Origin: Chryseobacterium gallinarum
Lineage (GTDB): Bacteria > Bacteroidota > Bacteroidia > Flavobacteriales > Weeksellaceae
Length of the DNA stretch: 64,000 nt
Assembly (NCBI RefSeq): GCF_001021975.1
Contig: NZ_CP009928.1
Location: 310,001 to 374,000 of the forward strand
Direction of reading: 5' to 3'
Under the pieces are notes generated by a model. It was not told the DNA's origin. It saw only the letters and a program-made list of their open reading frames with translations, and searched no databases. The translations under genes were made by a program, and so were the position numbers. Shown here piece after piece: positions 49,622-59,985 of this stretch; the stretch's first letter is position 1, and each line of letters opens with the position of its first letter.

Positions 49622-50941
49622 TTATAAATTAGGATTGTTCTTTTTCGCACTCATCGGATATTCTATGGTATATCTTGGATCATTTTGCTGGAGAATATAT
49701 TCCTTACCATTAATCATATGGCTTATTTTTTTCTGGTTTGTCCTTCTTAAATCGAACCAGCGTTGTCCTTCTAAGGCGAATTCCCTGTATCTCTCATCCA
49801 TGATGAAATTCATGAACGCTTCCGAATTCATTGAAGACACTGCATTTTGCACAGCAGTAAAACCGTCCGGTGTATATCTGTTCTTCAAAACTTTAAGAAG
49901 TGTTTCTTTAGCTTCGCTCATTTTATTCAGCTTTACTAATGCTTCAGATTTTATAAAATACTGTTCTGCCGTTCTGAAAGACACCCTGAAATCTGAGCTT
50001 CCTCCTTTAATGACCTTGTATTTATTCCCATTTTTTTCAAAATAGATTCCAAACCTTTTGTCTGTAGAGCTATTGTATGATGATAGCAGATCCTGAGACA
50101 CAAAACATAGGTTCTTAATAGAATTATCCCATGTATTATCCAAAGCCATAATAGATTCGGGAGAGGCATAATGGTTGGGAACTGTATTCGCTGTATTCAA
50201 ATCCGTCAGGTCTCCTTTTACAGCCAATACCTCATCAGCATAGTATAACGCCTTGCTCCAGTCTCCTTCATAGAGAGCAATCCGTGCCTGGAAAGCCATT
50301 AATGCTGTTTTTGAAAATCTATAGTTGACACCCACTGACTGTTTTTGCTCTACCATAAGCCCCTCCGCTTTTTGAATATCCGCATGAACCTGCTGATAGA
50401 CTTCCTGTACAGAAGAAGGCTTTAGCACCTGCTCAAGGTCAATTTCCAGACTGACAGGCACTCCCCTGTCTGTAGAAGCTGTAGCACTGTTGTATGGCTT
50501 CCCGTAGAGGTTAACCATATCAAAATATAAATAAGCCCGGAGTGCATAGGCTTCTGCAAGAATTTGATTTTTTTCGGGAGATTCTTTCATCGTCTTACTG
50601 CCTTCATTGATGATCTGATTCAGATAAAAATTCACGGCATAAAAACTTACCCAGGGAAACTCCGTGGATGAGGAATCGTTATTGGAGTCTTTCCACATCG
50701 CAATTTCACGGTAAGAAATAAAGTCCATTCCGTTTTCATCAAGATTCACTTCATCAGTACGAAGTGCTGTCAATGATTTATGAACCGGGTATTTTGAGTA
50801 AGCTGATGTAAGTACTTTACGGTAATCTTCAACAGTAGCAGGAATGATTTTCCCTTCAGGCTGAATATCCAAAAAACGGTCACAACCTATATGAGTAAAG
50901 CTAATGACTGCTAATGCTATGAATGTAGTTATTTTTCTCAT
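49622..50941 (-). CDS. susD: SusD/RagB family outer-membrane lipoprotein
   Basis: A 439-residue lipoprotein with lipobox FTHIGC (Cys20), followed by DRFLDIQPEGKIIP, the usual SusD opening. TPR-like helices occupy the first half (ALRAYLYFDMVNLYGKPY near residues 135-152 is the family core) and the C-terminus has DERYREFALEGQRWFDLRR, a hallmark of the RagB/SusD family. It forms the lid of the SusC transporter and captures ligand at the cell surface. The size is nearer the peptide-type RagB than the large starch SusD. It is separated from susC by ten bases. Confidence 0.95.
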   Translation of the reverse strand: MRKITTFIALAVISFTHIGCDRFLDIQPEGKIIPATVEDYRKVLTSAYSKYPVHKSLTALRTDEVNLDENGMDFISYREIAMWKDSNNDSSSTEFPWVSFYAVNFYLNQIINEGSKTMKESPEKNQILAEAYALRAYLYFDMVNLYGKPYNSATASTDRGVPVSLEIDLEQVLKPSSVQEVYQQVHADIQKAEGLMVEQKQSVGVNYRFSKTALMAFQARIALYEGDWSKALYYADEVLAVKGDLTDLNTANTVPNHYASPESIMALDNTWDNSIKNLCFVSQDLLSSYNSSTDKRFGIYFEKNGNKYKVIKGGSSDFRVSFRTAEQYFIKSEALVKLNKMSEAKETLLKVLKNRYTPDGFTAVQNAVSSMNSEAFMNFIMDERYREFALEGQRWFDLRRTNQKKISHMINGKEYILQQNDPRYTIEYPMSAKKNNPNL

Positions 50942-50951
50942 TTTTCAAGTT

Positions 50952-53900
50952 TTAAAAAGAAACATTAAAGCCTACTGTAACTGATTTGGTAATAGGCTGT
51001 GCATAAATATTACCATAGGTTTCCGGATCAAAATATCCTTTGTACCCGTTACTGAATACAAACAGGTTACGTCCTTCAATACTCAGCCTAAGACTGCTGA
51101 TCCCCATAGGACTTGTAAATTCCTTCGGGAGGGTATATCCCAAACGGATACTGCTGATTCTTACATAGCTGATTTCCTTTGCCCAAACATCAAGCAGGCT
51201 GTAAGCATTGGAACGGTTTCCCGCAAACCATTTGTTTGCCATCCATCCATTTGGGTTAGCCTCCATATCCGGGCTTGTAATTCCCGGAAGAGAAGAACCA
51301 GCTTCGTAGATATCCCGTGTGTAATTTCGCCCTCTGTCTAATTCCATTCCGCGGTAGGAAGGCGTTCTCATTACAGTCTGCTTTAGATTGACCGTTGCAG
51401 AAACAGTCAGGTCAAAATTGTGTATTTTAAAGGTATTGATGATCCCTCCTGTAAATTTCGGGTCTCTATCTCCCACGTATGTAAAAAGATTTCTCAGTTC
51501 AGCATTTGAAAGTTTTGTATCTACAAGCTGCCCCGGAAGAAAATCTTCGTATACATCATATAGTTTGAAAAACTCTGCTGCCGATACTTTTTCATCCCCT
51601 TTCCAGAACATTGGATTTCCAAATTCATCCATTCCCGCTGTTTTCAAAGCGAAAACAGCATTTACCGGAAGACCTTCCCTGGAAGGAAGCAAAGAATTGT
51701 CACGAGGCTGTTCACTTAATACTGTACTTTTATTATGGGCAAAGTTAATAGTAGTGGTCCATTTGAAATGATCCTTATTGATATTTCTTGTAGACAATGC
51801 CAACTCAAAACCTTTGTTCGTTAAACTCCCCCAGTTCATCATTGTATATTCAAATCCTGTTTCAAGCGGGGTTTCTTTCATACTGATCATATCCGTTCCC
51901 TTTCTATTGTAAATATCTGCGGTAAGATTGATACGGTTTTGGAACAACCCTAAGTCAACACCAAAATTGACGTTGGTTGTTTTTTCCCAGCGAAGCTTAT
52001 CGTTCGGAGGGCTGATTACATTGATAATTCCTTCTTTCATCCCCGGGAGAATCGTTGCGTCATTATATTCTCCAATAAAGAAAGGTGAAGTATTACGGTC
52101 AATATTTCCCTGAAGACCATAGGAAGCCCTGAATCTAAGATTAGAAATTGCAGAAATATTTTTCATAAAATTCTCTTTGGTCACCAGCCACGATCCTGAA
52201 ACAGCCCATATTGGCAGGTATTTATACTTTTTATTAACCCCGAATAGGTTGGTTCCATCATATCTTACACTTCCGAAAAATGTATACTTCTGATCATAGG
52301 TGTAAGAAGCAGTAGCAAACATAGAAGCATATGCATTCTCTATTGGCGGGTTTTCACGATAGGTTTCATACCTTTTGTCCGCTGCAAAGCTTGAATTCGG
52401 AAAAACAATTGCTGTAGCCCTTCTCGTTGCAGGATCATACCCGAATGCCCTTGTAACCGTAGTATTATCTTCTGTTTTACGGATTTCAGTTCCTGCCATC
52501 AAATCAATTTCATGCTTTGAATTAATTTTGGTACTGTATGTTCCCTGTAATTTCCAGTTATACTGGAAGAAATCATTATCCCAGTTCTGTTTTACCGCAC
52601 CGGCAGGTAAGAAATAATGGTATCCCCCATCTTTATAATAGCGGGTATTTTCCTTCATTTTCCTGGTAAAATACGTATTCTCAGCAGCATACTTTTCGGT
52701 TTTATTGGCATCATACTGAATACCTAACTGAGAAGTGAATCTCAAATTTTTTGAAGCCTTATATTCTAAATCCAATATTGCCTTCAATGAGTTGTTTTTC
52801 AGGGTATAGCTGGTATTTTCCCTTTCTTCCAGGAAATTAAAAGGAATATACCGGTCATCAAAACCATCCATATCTCTGTCATACCTGTAGCTTCCGTCCG
52901 CATTGAAAGGAGTCAGGTAAGGATTGGCATTCCTTGAATAATTTACAGGATTAATAGACGCATCAGCATCCGTAACAAATGACTCACGCTCACTTTGGGT
53001 CCCAAAAACAGAGATTCCTGCGTTTAGTTTATCGCTTAATTTATAGTTGTTTTTCAGAGTCAGGTTATAACGCTTAAAACCTGTTCCTATCGTTGTACCT
53101 TCTTCATCATAATATCCTAACGAGAAGTAATAGTCTGCACGGTCACTACCTCCTGAAACACTCAAACCGTACTGCCTGTTGATGGCGTTTCTGTACAATA
53201 ATTTTCCCCAATCCGTATTGCTATTCCTTAAACCATCTATCTGCTGGCGGGTCATTGAATTCAACGCATCCAAACCACCATTTCTGAAGGCATCAAGTTG
53301 CCCGTTTTGAGTTAAAATTCGCATCACTTCCCCTTTATCAGCGCGATAGGTTAAATCGGTACGTCTGGCAAGCATCAGTTCAAGATCAACTTTCTCCGAT
53401 GCATTTAGGAGATTAAGCTTGCCAAAATCAGGGCGGGCAGTTACAAAGGTATCTGCGGAGAAATTCAATTTTAGACTTCCTTTTTTCCCTTTTTTGGTTG
53501 TAATTGAAATAACCCCGTTTGCTGCTCTTGCTCCATAGATTGCAGTAGCTGCAGCATCTTTAAGGATGGTTATATCTTCAATATCATTAGGATTCAGTCC
53601 TGCAATAGAAAAATTCTGAAGCTGGTCAATATTATCTTTATCACTGAAATTAGGAACATCGTTTCCTTCTAAAGGAAGCCCGTCAATCACCCATAACGGA
53701 TCCTGCGGACCGGATAAAGAAGCTGTTCCACGGATTCTGATTTTTGCAGGACTCCCCGGGGATCCTGTTTCAGGAGTAACCGCTACCCCCGCGATCTGGC
53801 CTGACAGCATCTGATCTACACTTGCAACCCCAGCCTGGGTAATTGCATCCATTTTAACGGTAGAAACTGCTGAAGTCTGCTTACGCTTTTCAATCTTCTG

Positions 53901-54284
53901 ATATCCGGTGATGATAACTTCCTGTATTTTATTTTTATCTGAAACTTCAGGAGTCAGCCTTATCATATAATTGGTTTTCCCTTCACTGATCTGAATGGTC
54001 CTGGACTCATATCCCGGATAACTCACCAATACTGATCTGGTATCTGCAGGAACTTCCAGAATAAATTTCCCATCCTTATCGGTTACAGTACCTACAGACA
54101 CACTTTCAATAATCCCGTCCAGCTCGGTTTTAGTAGACACAGATTGTGTTTCAATCTTTATAGATGCTCCTGTAATGACAGCAGAGGTATTTCCGTCTTC
54201 TATTTTTCCGGTAATGGTTCTCTTTTCCTGGGCCAGTGCAACCTGAGCCGCCAAAAGAGGTAAAAGTATTAGAGATTTCTTCAT
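50952..54284 (-). CDS. susC: SusC/RagA family TonB-dependent outer-membrane transporter
   Basis: A 1110-residue protein: signal peptide (1-18), a carboxypeptidase-regulatory-like domain (about 20-110), the TonB box/plug region (QEVIITGYQKIEKR near 120-134; plug with VDQMLSGQIAGVAVTPETG and IRIRGTASL, DPLWVIDGLPL) and a 22-strand barrel ending in the terminal aromatic TVGFNVSF. It imports oligomeric ligands captured by SusD with TonB energy. The neighbouring protease suggests peptides rather than glycans; no glycoside hydrolase is near. The regulatory-like domain carries an extra stretch of about 25 residues near 40-65. Confidence 0.95.
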   Translation of the reverse strand: MKKSLILLPLLAAQVALAQEKRTITGKIEDGNTSAVITGASIKIETQSVSTKTELDGIIESVSVGTVTDKDGKFILEVPADTRSVLVSYPGYESRTIQISEGKTNYMIRLTPEVSDKNKIQEVIITGYQKIEKRKQTSAVSTVKMDAITQAGVASVDQMLSGQIAGVAVTPETGSPGSPAKIRIRGTASLSGPQDPLWVIDGLPLEGNDVPNFSDKDNIDQLQNFSIAGLNPNDIEDITILKDAAATAIYGARAANGVISITTKKGKKGSLKLNFSADTFVTARPDFGKLNLLNASEKVDLELMLARRTDLTYRADKGEVMRILTQNGQLDAFRNGGLDALNSMTRQQIDGLRNSNTDWGKLLYRNAINRQYGLSVSGGSDRADYYFSLGYYDEEGTTIGTGFKRYNLTLKNNYKLSDKLNAGISVFGTQSERESFVTDADASINPVNYSRNANPYLTPFNADGSYRYDRDMDGFDDRYIPFNFLEERENTSYTLKNNSLKAILDLEYKASKNLRFTSQLGIQYDANKTEKYAAENTYFTRKMKENTRYYKDGGYHYFLPAGAVKQNWDNDFFQYNWKLQGTYSTKINSKHEIDLMAGTEIRKTEDNTTVTRAFGYDPATRRATAIVFPNSSFAADKRYETYRENPPIENAYASMFATASYTYDQKYTFFGSVRYDGTNLFGVNKKYKYLPIWAVSGSWLVTKENFMKNISAISNLRFRASYGLQGNIDRNTSPFFIGEYNDATILPGMKEGIINVISPPNDKLRWEKTTNVNFGVDLGLFQNRINLTADIYNRKGTDMISMKETPLETGFEYTMMNWGSLTNKGFELALSTRNINKDHFKWTTTINFAHNKSTVLSEQPRDNSLLPSREGLPVNAVFALKTAGMDEFGNPMFWKGDEKVSAAEFFKLYDVYEDFLPGQLVDTKLSNAELRNLFTYVGDRDPKFTGGIINTFKIHNFDLTVSATVNLKQTVMRTPSYRGMELDRGRNYTRDIYEAGSSLPGITSPDMEANPNGWMANKWFAGNRSNAYSLLDVWAKEISYVRISSIRLGYTLPKEFTSPMGISSLRLSIEGRNLFVFSNGYKGYFDPETYGNIYAQPITKSVTVGFNVSF

Positions 54285-54290
54285 AGTTGA

Positions 54291-56858
54291 TTATTTTTTT
54301 AAAGCCTCTTCAATTCGAATGATTAAGTCTGTGTAATGAGCCCTGGAAGCCTCATCTCCTTTGTATCTGGTCCTGTTCAGCAAGTCTAGTACTTTTTGCA
54401 GCTCTGCCCTTTTATAAGTGGTTACTTCAGAAACCCTTTTCATGGATGAATAATTAATATTTCTGAGATTCTTATCTGCTTCGTGATAATTGCAGATCAA
54501 CGGCATATTCAGTGTTTCACTGGTTTTCAGGCTTTTCACAGCTGTTTTTTCAAATAGTTTATTCACTGAAACAATCAGGGCATCCACATAATTTTTCTGT
54601 GTCATCCTTTCAAGAATTGTAAGGCTTCCTCTTTTATTAAAAATGGCACTTCTTACCTGGTCAAATAGGTTTTCCACCGTATAGATTTCTTCTTTTGAAC
54701 CTGAGACTTCATGTTTCAATTCATTTTCAAGTAATCTCAATAGCCTGTCGTCCACAAACAAAGAATAGATATTGGCATACTGCATTCCTCTTGCTAAAGT
54801 GTATGGAGTCTGCTCAAATGGCCCCATTGGTGAATTTTTAACAGGATAGGTTTTCTCAGTAATCGGATTGAAGAATAACCACTCCGGAAGATTAATTGAA
54901 TTTGTAATCAGATAATCTACTGCCCTTCTCTGGGTTTCAGCAGGCACTGCTTCATATGCTTTTTTCTTATTACCAAAAACCGTGTTATTCAGGTAAATTC
55001 CTCCTACATTCGCCATGACATGACCTGTATACAGATCCCATTGCCCGATAGCCCCCAAATACAGTTTGCCCGCATCCGTATAATCTTTACCGTCTTCATA
55101 AGCCCATTTTAAAAGGTTATTGACTACTACCTTCAGGTTTTTCATTCCGTATTCACTGGCTTTCATTGCATCATCACCCAAATCTTCCGATTGTGAACGC
55201 GGATCGATTGTTTCCAGGTAGTTTTGCTGTTCACCATAGAAATACATAGGATCATCCTGGTGCTTTTCGATGAGGTTTCTTAATGCTTTTTTTTCGGAAA
55301 ATTCATCCGGATACCACCTATATCCCCATTCTATGGCATATTTGTCATAAATACCGATTTTAGGGGTAATGGCAGTAACACCATCTTCTGGTTGAGCCAC
55401 ATAATTATAACGTGCATAGTCCATGATGGAAGGAGCCGTTCCCCCCATTTTATCTGTAAATTCTTTTGAACGAAGGGACTCTACCGGAAAGGCAAAGGAG
55501 GCTCCCATATTGTGTTTCAATCCAAATGTATGTCCTACTTCGTGGGATGATACAAACCGGATAGCCTCTCCCATATGCTCATTGCTGAATATATTTCCTC
55601 TTGCTTTGGGATCTATAGGCCCTGTCTGGATCCTCATCCATTCCTGGAGGGAAGTCATCACATTGTGCCACCAGATGATATCCGCTTCGATAATTTCACC
55701 ACTCCTCGGATCCACTACTGAAGGCCCCATCGCATTTGATTTAGGAGAAGCAGCATACGTGATTACCGAATATCTTACATCATCAATATCAAAATCTTCG
55801 TCTTTTTCATCCGGCATTCTGGCTATTATGGCATTTTTGAAACCTGCCTGCTCAAAAGCGACCTGCCAGTCGTGAACTCCCGCAATGATTTTTTCACGCC
55901 ATTGTTTTGGGGTTGCCGGGTCAATATAATAGACAATCGGCTTTTTAGGCTCAACAAGTTCTCCTTTTAAATATCTTTCACGGTCTTCATCTTTAGGTTC
56001 CAGGTTCCATCTGGTAATAAAGAACTTTTCATCCATTCTTTGCTGCTGATCATTAAAGGCCCAGTGTTTTTCGCTGAAAAATCCCACTCTCGGATCGGCT
56101 ATTCTCGGCTTCATCGGGGTTTCAGAAAGCAGTACAAGATTAGTGGTTACTCCTAAGGTCACCGGCAGATCAACACCTCCTTCGTTTACAGAAGTGGTTA
56201 ATTGGGATTTAACAACAAGGTTCTTAGGAAATGTCTTTACGCCTTCGATATAAGAAAGGCTTGATTTCACTGATCCACCAAGACCTACGTTCGCCAGAAC
56301 GTCATTAAAGCTTTTCTGGTTACCATCAAAGACTTTATTAACTTTAATGGCTACCGACGTAGAATCATTGTTTTGAGCTTCAATATCAAAAACTTCAATG
56401 ACAGATTCTGAAAAATTGTCTTTTACAGATTTTGTAATAGCATCATTTTTAGGAGAAGACACTTTTGCCACTGAAGTTTTAACCCAAACTTTTCTGGCTA
56501 CCGTATCCCGGTGAAAGGAAATCACTTTATTTTCGTAATTCATCCCTTTATTCAACCCTGCTTCATTCACCTGCATAGGGACTTGGGAGAGTTTGTTGAC
56601 AACCAAAAACTGACGTCCCATTAAAGTATCAGGAATTTCAAAATAAACATCTGTTTTTACCTGAATTGTATTGAAAAGCCCTTTTTTATAGATACCTTTC
56701 TTGATCAGGTCTTCAATTTTTTTTGTTTTTTTTGATGATGAAAGTTCTGTCTTTTCAGTTTTTTCCTTCGTTGTTTTTACAGTGTCCTTTTTCTGTGCCA
56801 GAACTGCCGGCGATGCCATAGCAAGTCCTAAATACAGAGCCAGTCTGTAATTCTTCAT
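54291..56858 (-). CDS. Zinc-dependent metalloprotease (DUF5117/DUF5118 type)
   Basis: An 855-residue exported protease starting MKNYRLALYLGLAMASPAVLAQ. The zinc motif HEVGHTFGLKH gives His439, Glu440, His443 and His449; the downstream Met-turn candidate is PSIMDYARYNYV. N-terminal DUF5118 (about 35-90) and DUF5117 (about 90-290) regions precede it and a long helical part follows. Members of this family accompany SusCD pairs in Bacteroidota and probably cut proteins or peptides at the surface or in the periplasm. It lies six bases from susC in one operon. The upstream start at 56876 would spoil the signal peptide. Confidence 0.92.
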   Translation of the reverse strand: MKNYRLALYLGLAMASPAVLAQKKDTVKTTKEKTEKTELSSSKKTKKIEDLIKKGIYKKGLFNTIQVKTDVYFEIPDTLMGRQFLVVNKLSQVPMQVNEAGLNKGMNYENKVISFHRDTVARKVWVKTSVAKVSSPKNDAITKSVKDNFSESVIEVFDIEAQNNDSTSVAIKVNKVFDGNQKSFNDVLANVGLGGSVKSSLSYIEGVKTFPKNLVVKSQLTTSVNEGGVDLPVTLGVTTNLVLLSETPMKPRIADPRVGFFSEKHWAFNDQQQRMDEKFFITRWNLEPKDEDRERYLKGELVEPKKPIVYYIDPATPKQWREKIIAGVHDWQVAFEQAGFKNAIIARMPDEKDEDFDIDDVRYSVITYAASPKSNAMGPSVVDPRSGEIIEADIIWWHNVMTSLQEWMRIQTGPIDPKARGNIFSNEHMGEAIRFVSSHEVGHTFGLKHNMGASFAFPVESLRSKEFTDKMGGTAPSIMDYARYNYVAQPEDGVTAITPKIGIYDKYAIEWGYRWYPDEFSEKKALRNLIEKHQDDPMYFYGEQQNYLETIDPRSQSEDLGDDAMKASEYGMKNLKVVVNNLLKWAYEDGKDYTDAGKLYLGAIGQWDLYTGHVMANVGGIYLNNTVFGNKKKAYEAVPAETQRRAVDYLITNSINLPEWLFFNPITEKTYPVKNSPMGPFEQTPYTLARGMQYANIYSLFVDDRLLRLLENELKHEVSGSKEEIYTVENLFDQVRSAIFNKRGSLTILERMTQKNYVDALIVSVNKLFEKTAVKSLKTSETLNMPLICNYHEADKNLRNINYSSMKRVSEVTTYKRAELQKVLDLLNRTRYKGDEASRAHYTDLIIRIEEALKK

Positions 56859-56988
56859 TACAATAATCCGATTCATTCCAAATAGTAAATATCTTAGTTT
56901 CAGCGGGCAAAGCTATAGGTATACAAAATCATATAGATCATATTAGGGAGTGAAAGGTGATTTTTCGGGAGTGAGTGGATTTTCAATT

Positions 56989-58572
56989 TCACTTCATTAG
57001 CGGTAAAAAACATATGAAATATTCACCATCTACAGAAATATTAAGAGAATTAATCCTAAAATATTCATAAATTTGAGTTAAATAATTAATTCCAAACTTC
57101 TCTCCTTGCACAGGTTCTGTTTTAGGCTGCCAGGTATTTTTCACAACAATCCCGTTTTCTTCAATACTAATGATGATTTCCAGCGGCTGATCTATGGTGG
57201 CAACATTATGTTTTATTGCATTTTCCGTAACGATTTGAAGTGACAGATAAGGAATACGTTTTTCCAGGCTTTTGGAATCATTAATAATGACTTCGAATCT
57301 CAGTTCCTCATCAAACCTGCTTTTCAAAAGCTCCATATATTTCCGGATAAAATCAATTTCTTTCGAAACCAAAACAATATTTTCTTTTGGAGGTACAATA
57401 AGATATCTGTAGATCTTGGAAAGATTCATGGTAAACTTCTGAGCATTCTCCTTATTAATTCCAATGAGCATATATAAAGAATTCAGGGAATTGAACAGAA
57501 AATGCGGATTGATATTATTTTTAAGCTGCTGAAGCTGGTTGATTATTTCCGCTTTATGCATTTTTTCATTTTCAATCAATAACAGATTCTTTTCTGATTG
57601 AATTTTTTCTTTTTCCTGGTAAGCAACATTGGCAGCTCTTTGAAATAAAATAAAAACGGTTACAATAAGAAATAAAGCCGCCAGAAAAATATAGGTTGTA
57701 TAGGTTTTAATCTTATATACATTTTCATCGATGATGAAATTGACATGGTTCACTACTGTATATCCTTCAAAATTATCCGTTTTTAATGGTTTTATGAAGC
57801 GGGTGACTTCTACCCCAAGATATTCAGAAGTGGCAGTTCCCTGGGTATATCCGGTCCTGCTTGTACTGCATACAGTGTCTTTTGGGTTAATATCTGTAAA
57901 TTCAAAAATATTCTTTCCCAAATATTTCTTCTCAGGATGGGTAATGCAAATGCCTTCTTTGGTGAAAACATACGCATAGGTATTAGAATTTTTATCTACA
58001 TTGATAAAATACTGGTGAAGGTCATCCAAACTTACTGTAGATCCATAATACAGGACATTTTTATCAGGTAAAATCAGAGAATCATAGCTCACCCAAAACA
58101 AACTGTCTTTATGGGTAACCAAAATATTCCTGAAATCTCCAGCCCCATCATTTTCTAAAGTAATTGTTTTTTCTATATCCTTCTTGTTCCTGAAAATATC
58201 TGATAAAAAACCATCTCTTTCGGATTTTCCAGCTGCTTTATTTTCATAGTAATACCAGCTATCCGTTAATAGATTGCGTTTTTTATTCAGGTCATTCAAT
58301 ACCGAGGAATAGTCTTTATAATTTTGTAAACCATCTTTCCGGATCAGTGCCCGTAACAGATATTGATAGTCTTCAATATTTTTGAATTCTTTTTCTATAG
58401 ATTCATATTTCCGGAAGAACGTCTTCTTAGCAAAGTCTTCTGTATTTTTCTGGCTATCACGGGTGATTAAAAAACTCAGAATAGCCAATGCTGCCACAGC
58501 AATTAAGCAGGCAGATAAAGCAGTGATATAAATAGATTTCCGGGATAAGGCGTGTTTAAAATTAATCGTCAA
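56989..58572 (-). CDS. LytS-type sensor histidine kinase with Cache-like sensor
   Basis: A 527-residue inner-membrane kinase. TM1 is near residues 13-36 and TM2 near 293-313; the periplasmic domain (about 40-290) looks like a double Cache sensor with ITHPEKKYLGKNIFEF near 215-230. The cytosolic His_kinase domain has the phospho-acceptor in INPHFLFNSLNSLYML and the ATP site in TENAIKHN. The start is TTG at 58572; a stop lies a few codons upstream in frame and no early ATG exists. It is the first gene before the protease and SusCD genes; the LytTR regulator at the other end is its likely partner. Confidence 0.9.
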   Translation of the reverse strand: MTINFKHALSRKSIYITALSACLIAVAALAILSFLITRDSQKNTEDFAKKTFFRKYESIEKEFKNIEDYQYLLRALIRKDGLQNYKDYSSVLNDLNKKRNLLTDSWYYYENKAAGKSERDGFLSDIFRNKKDIEKTITLENDGAGDFRNILVTHKDSLFWVSYDSLILPDKNVLYYGSTVSLDDLHQYFINVDKNSNTYAYVFTKEGICITHPEKKYLGKNIFEFTDINPKDTVCSTSRTGYTQGTATSEYLGVEVTRFIKPLKTDNFEGYTVVNHVNFIIDENVYKIKTYTTYIFLAALFLIVTVFILFQRAANVAYQEKEKIQSEKNLLLIENEKMHKAEIINQLQQLKNNINPHFLFNSLNSLYMLIGINKENAQKFTMNLSKIYRYLIVPPKENIVLVSKEIDFIRKYMELLKSRFDEELRFEVIINDSKSLEKRIPYLSLQIVTENAIKHNVATIDQPLEIIISIEENGIVVKNTWQPKTEPVQGEKFGINYLTQIYEYFRINSLNISVDGEYFICFLPLMK

Positions 58573-58802
58573 GATTCTCTAAATTGTTGTATTACTTCCA
58601 CATATAAATAAGCAGTTGCAAAATTATAACAAAGTATTGAGGACTATAAAGTGAATTATTTTTTATCACTGTAAACATTACTCATTTACAACAATTGCTG
58701 TTTGATAGTCTTAAAATTAGTTAATATAGCGGTATCAATTGCAGATTGATCTTTTTATATTTTGAAAATTAATTATCTTCGCCTACAAATCTTATTTGAA
58801 AA

Positions 58803-59978
58803 ATGAAGAAGCTCATCTCCGGGATATCTATTTTTTGTACTGTAATCGTCTCTGCCCAAGAGTCCATCCAATTTCAGGAATTACCATTCAAGGATATCAT
58901 TGCAAAGGCTAAAAAGGAAAAAAAACTGGTCTTTATTGACGCCTATGCTTCCTGGTGCGGACCGTGCAAACTGATGGAAAAAAATGTTTTCACTCAGAAA
59001 TCTGTCGGAGAGTATTATAATACCAACTTTATCAATGCAAGATTTGATATGGAAAAAGGAGAAGGAAGGGATATTGCTGCAAAATTCGGGGTGCGATCCT
59101 ATCCTACTTATCTTTTTCTGAATGGTGAAGGCGAGCTGGTGTCACGAAATACCGGTTATATGGAAGAAAGTATGTTCATCGCTATGGCGCAGGACATCAA
59201 TTCCCCGGGTAATAAGAAAGGATCTCTGAGAGACCGGTTTGCCAGCGGAGAAAAAGATCCTGAGTTTCTGATCAATATTATGAAGTTAAACTCTTCTTCA
59301 GACTATGATTTTGCCAAGAAAGCTTCTGAAAGATATTTCGAAAACAAAAAAAAGACGGAGGAGCTTTCAAAAGAGGAAATTGGTTTTCTTTTATATTTTT
59401 TAAAATCAACTGAAGACAGTAATTATGCTGCCTTCACTTCCAGAAAGGCTGAAATTATTAAATACCTTCCGGAAGAAACCTATAAAGAATTTGACGCACA
59501 GCTGAAGTTATCCAAAATAGTGGATCAATCCATTGATGAAAAAAACAAAAGGATCAATGAAGAATATTTCATGAAATCTGCCATACCATTGGTAGGACAA
59601 CAGGCAGCCACAACAAAACTTAATCAGACAAAGCTTGCGTATTATGAGCAAAACGCCAATTTCCCGGAATATGAAAAGGCAGCCTTAGAGTATTATAAAA
59701 ACGCTGATGCATTCGAACCTAATGAACTTTTAAGAGCTGCTTGGGTATTCGTTGATCATATCAAAACACCAGCTTCATTAAAGAAAGCTACAGAATGGGC
59801 AGAAAAATCTGTTATGAGGGGAGAGACATCTGAAAACACTTATATTCTTGCAAAGCTTTATTTTCTTACCGGCAATAAAGAAATGGCAAAAAATTACGCA
59901 GAAATGGCAAAAAATATAGCTGTTCAGAGCAGCAAGGATTCCAAACTGGCGGAAGAATTATTAAATCAAATAAAATAA
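58803..59978 (+). CDS. Exported thioredoxin-fold protein with helical repeat tail
   Basis: A 391-residue protein with a signal peptide (about 1-18), a thioredoxin domain (residues 22-135) with the active site AYASWCGPCK (Cys52, Cys55) and the cis-Pro in VRSYPTYLF, and a helical tail (about 140-391) that resembles TPR units. It probably reduces or forms disulfides in the periplasm, and the tail may bind partners. A gene for an outer-membrane barrel starts seven bases after its stop and a small membrane gene follows, so the three form an operon. Confidence 0.87.
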   Translation: MKKLISGISIFCTVIVSAQESIQFQELPFKDIIAKAKKEKKLVFIDAYASWCGPCKLMEKNVFTQKSVGEYYNTNFINARFDMEKGEGRDIAAKFGVRSYPTYLFLNGEGELVSRNTGYMEESMFIAMAQDINSPGNKKGSLRDRFASGEKDPEFLINIMKLNSSSDYDFAKKASERYFENKKKTEELSKEEIGFLLYFLKSTEDSNYAAFTSRKAEIIKYLPEETYKEFDAQLKLSKIVDQSIDEKNKRINEEYFMKSAIPLVGQQAATTKLNQTKLAYYEQNANFPEYEKAALEYYKNADAFEPNELLRAAWVFVDHIKTPASLKKATEWAEKSVMRGETSENTYILAKLYFLTGNKEMAKNYAEMAKNIAVQSSKDSKLAEELLNQIK

Positions 59979-59985
59979 CACATTG

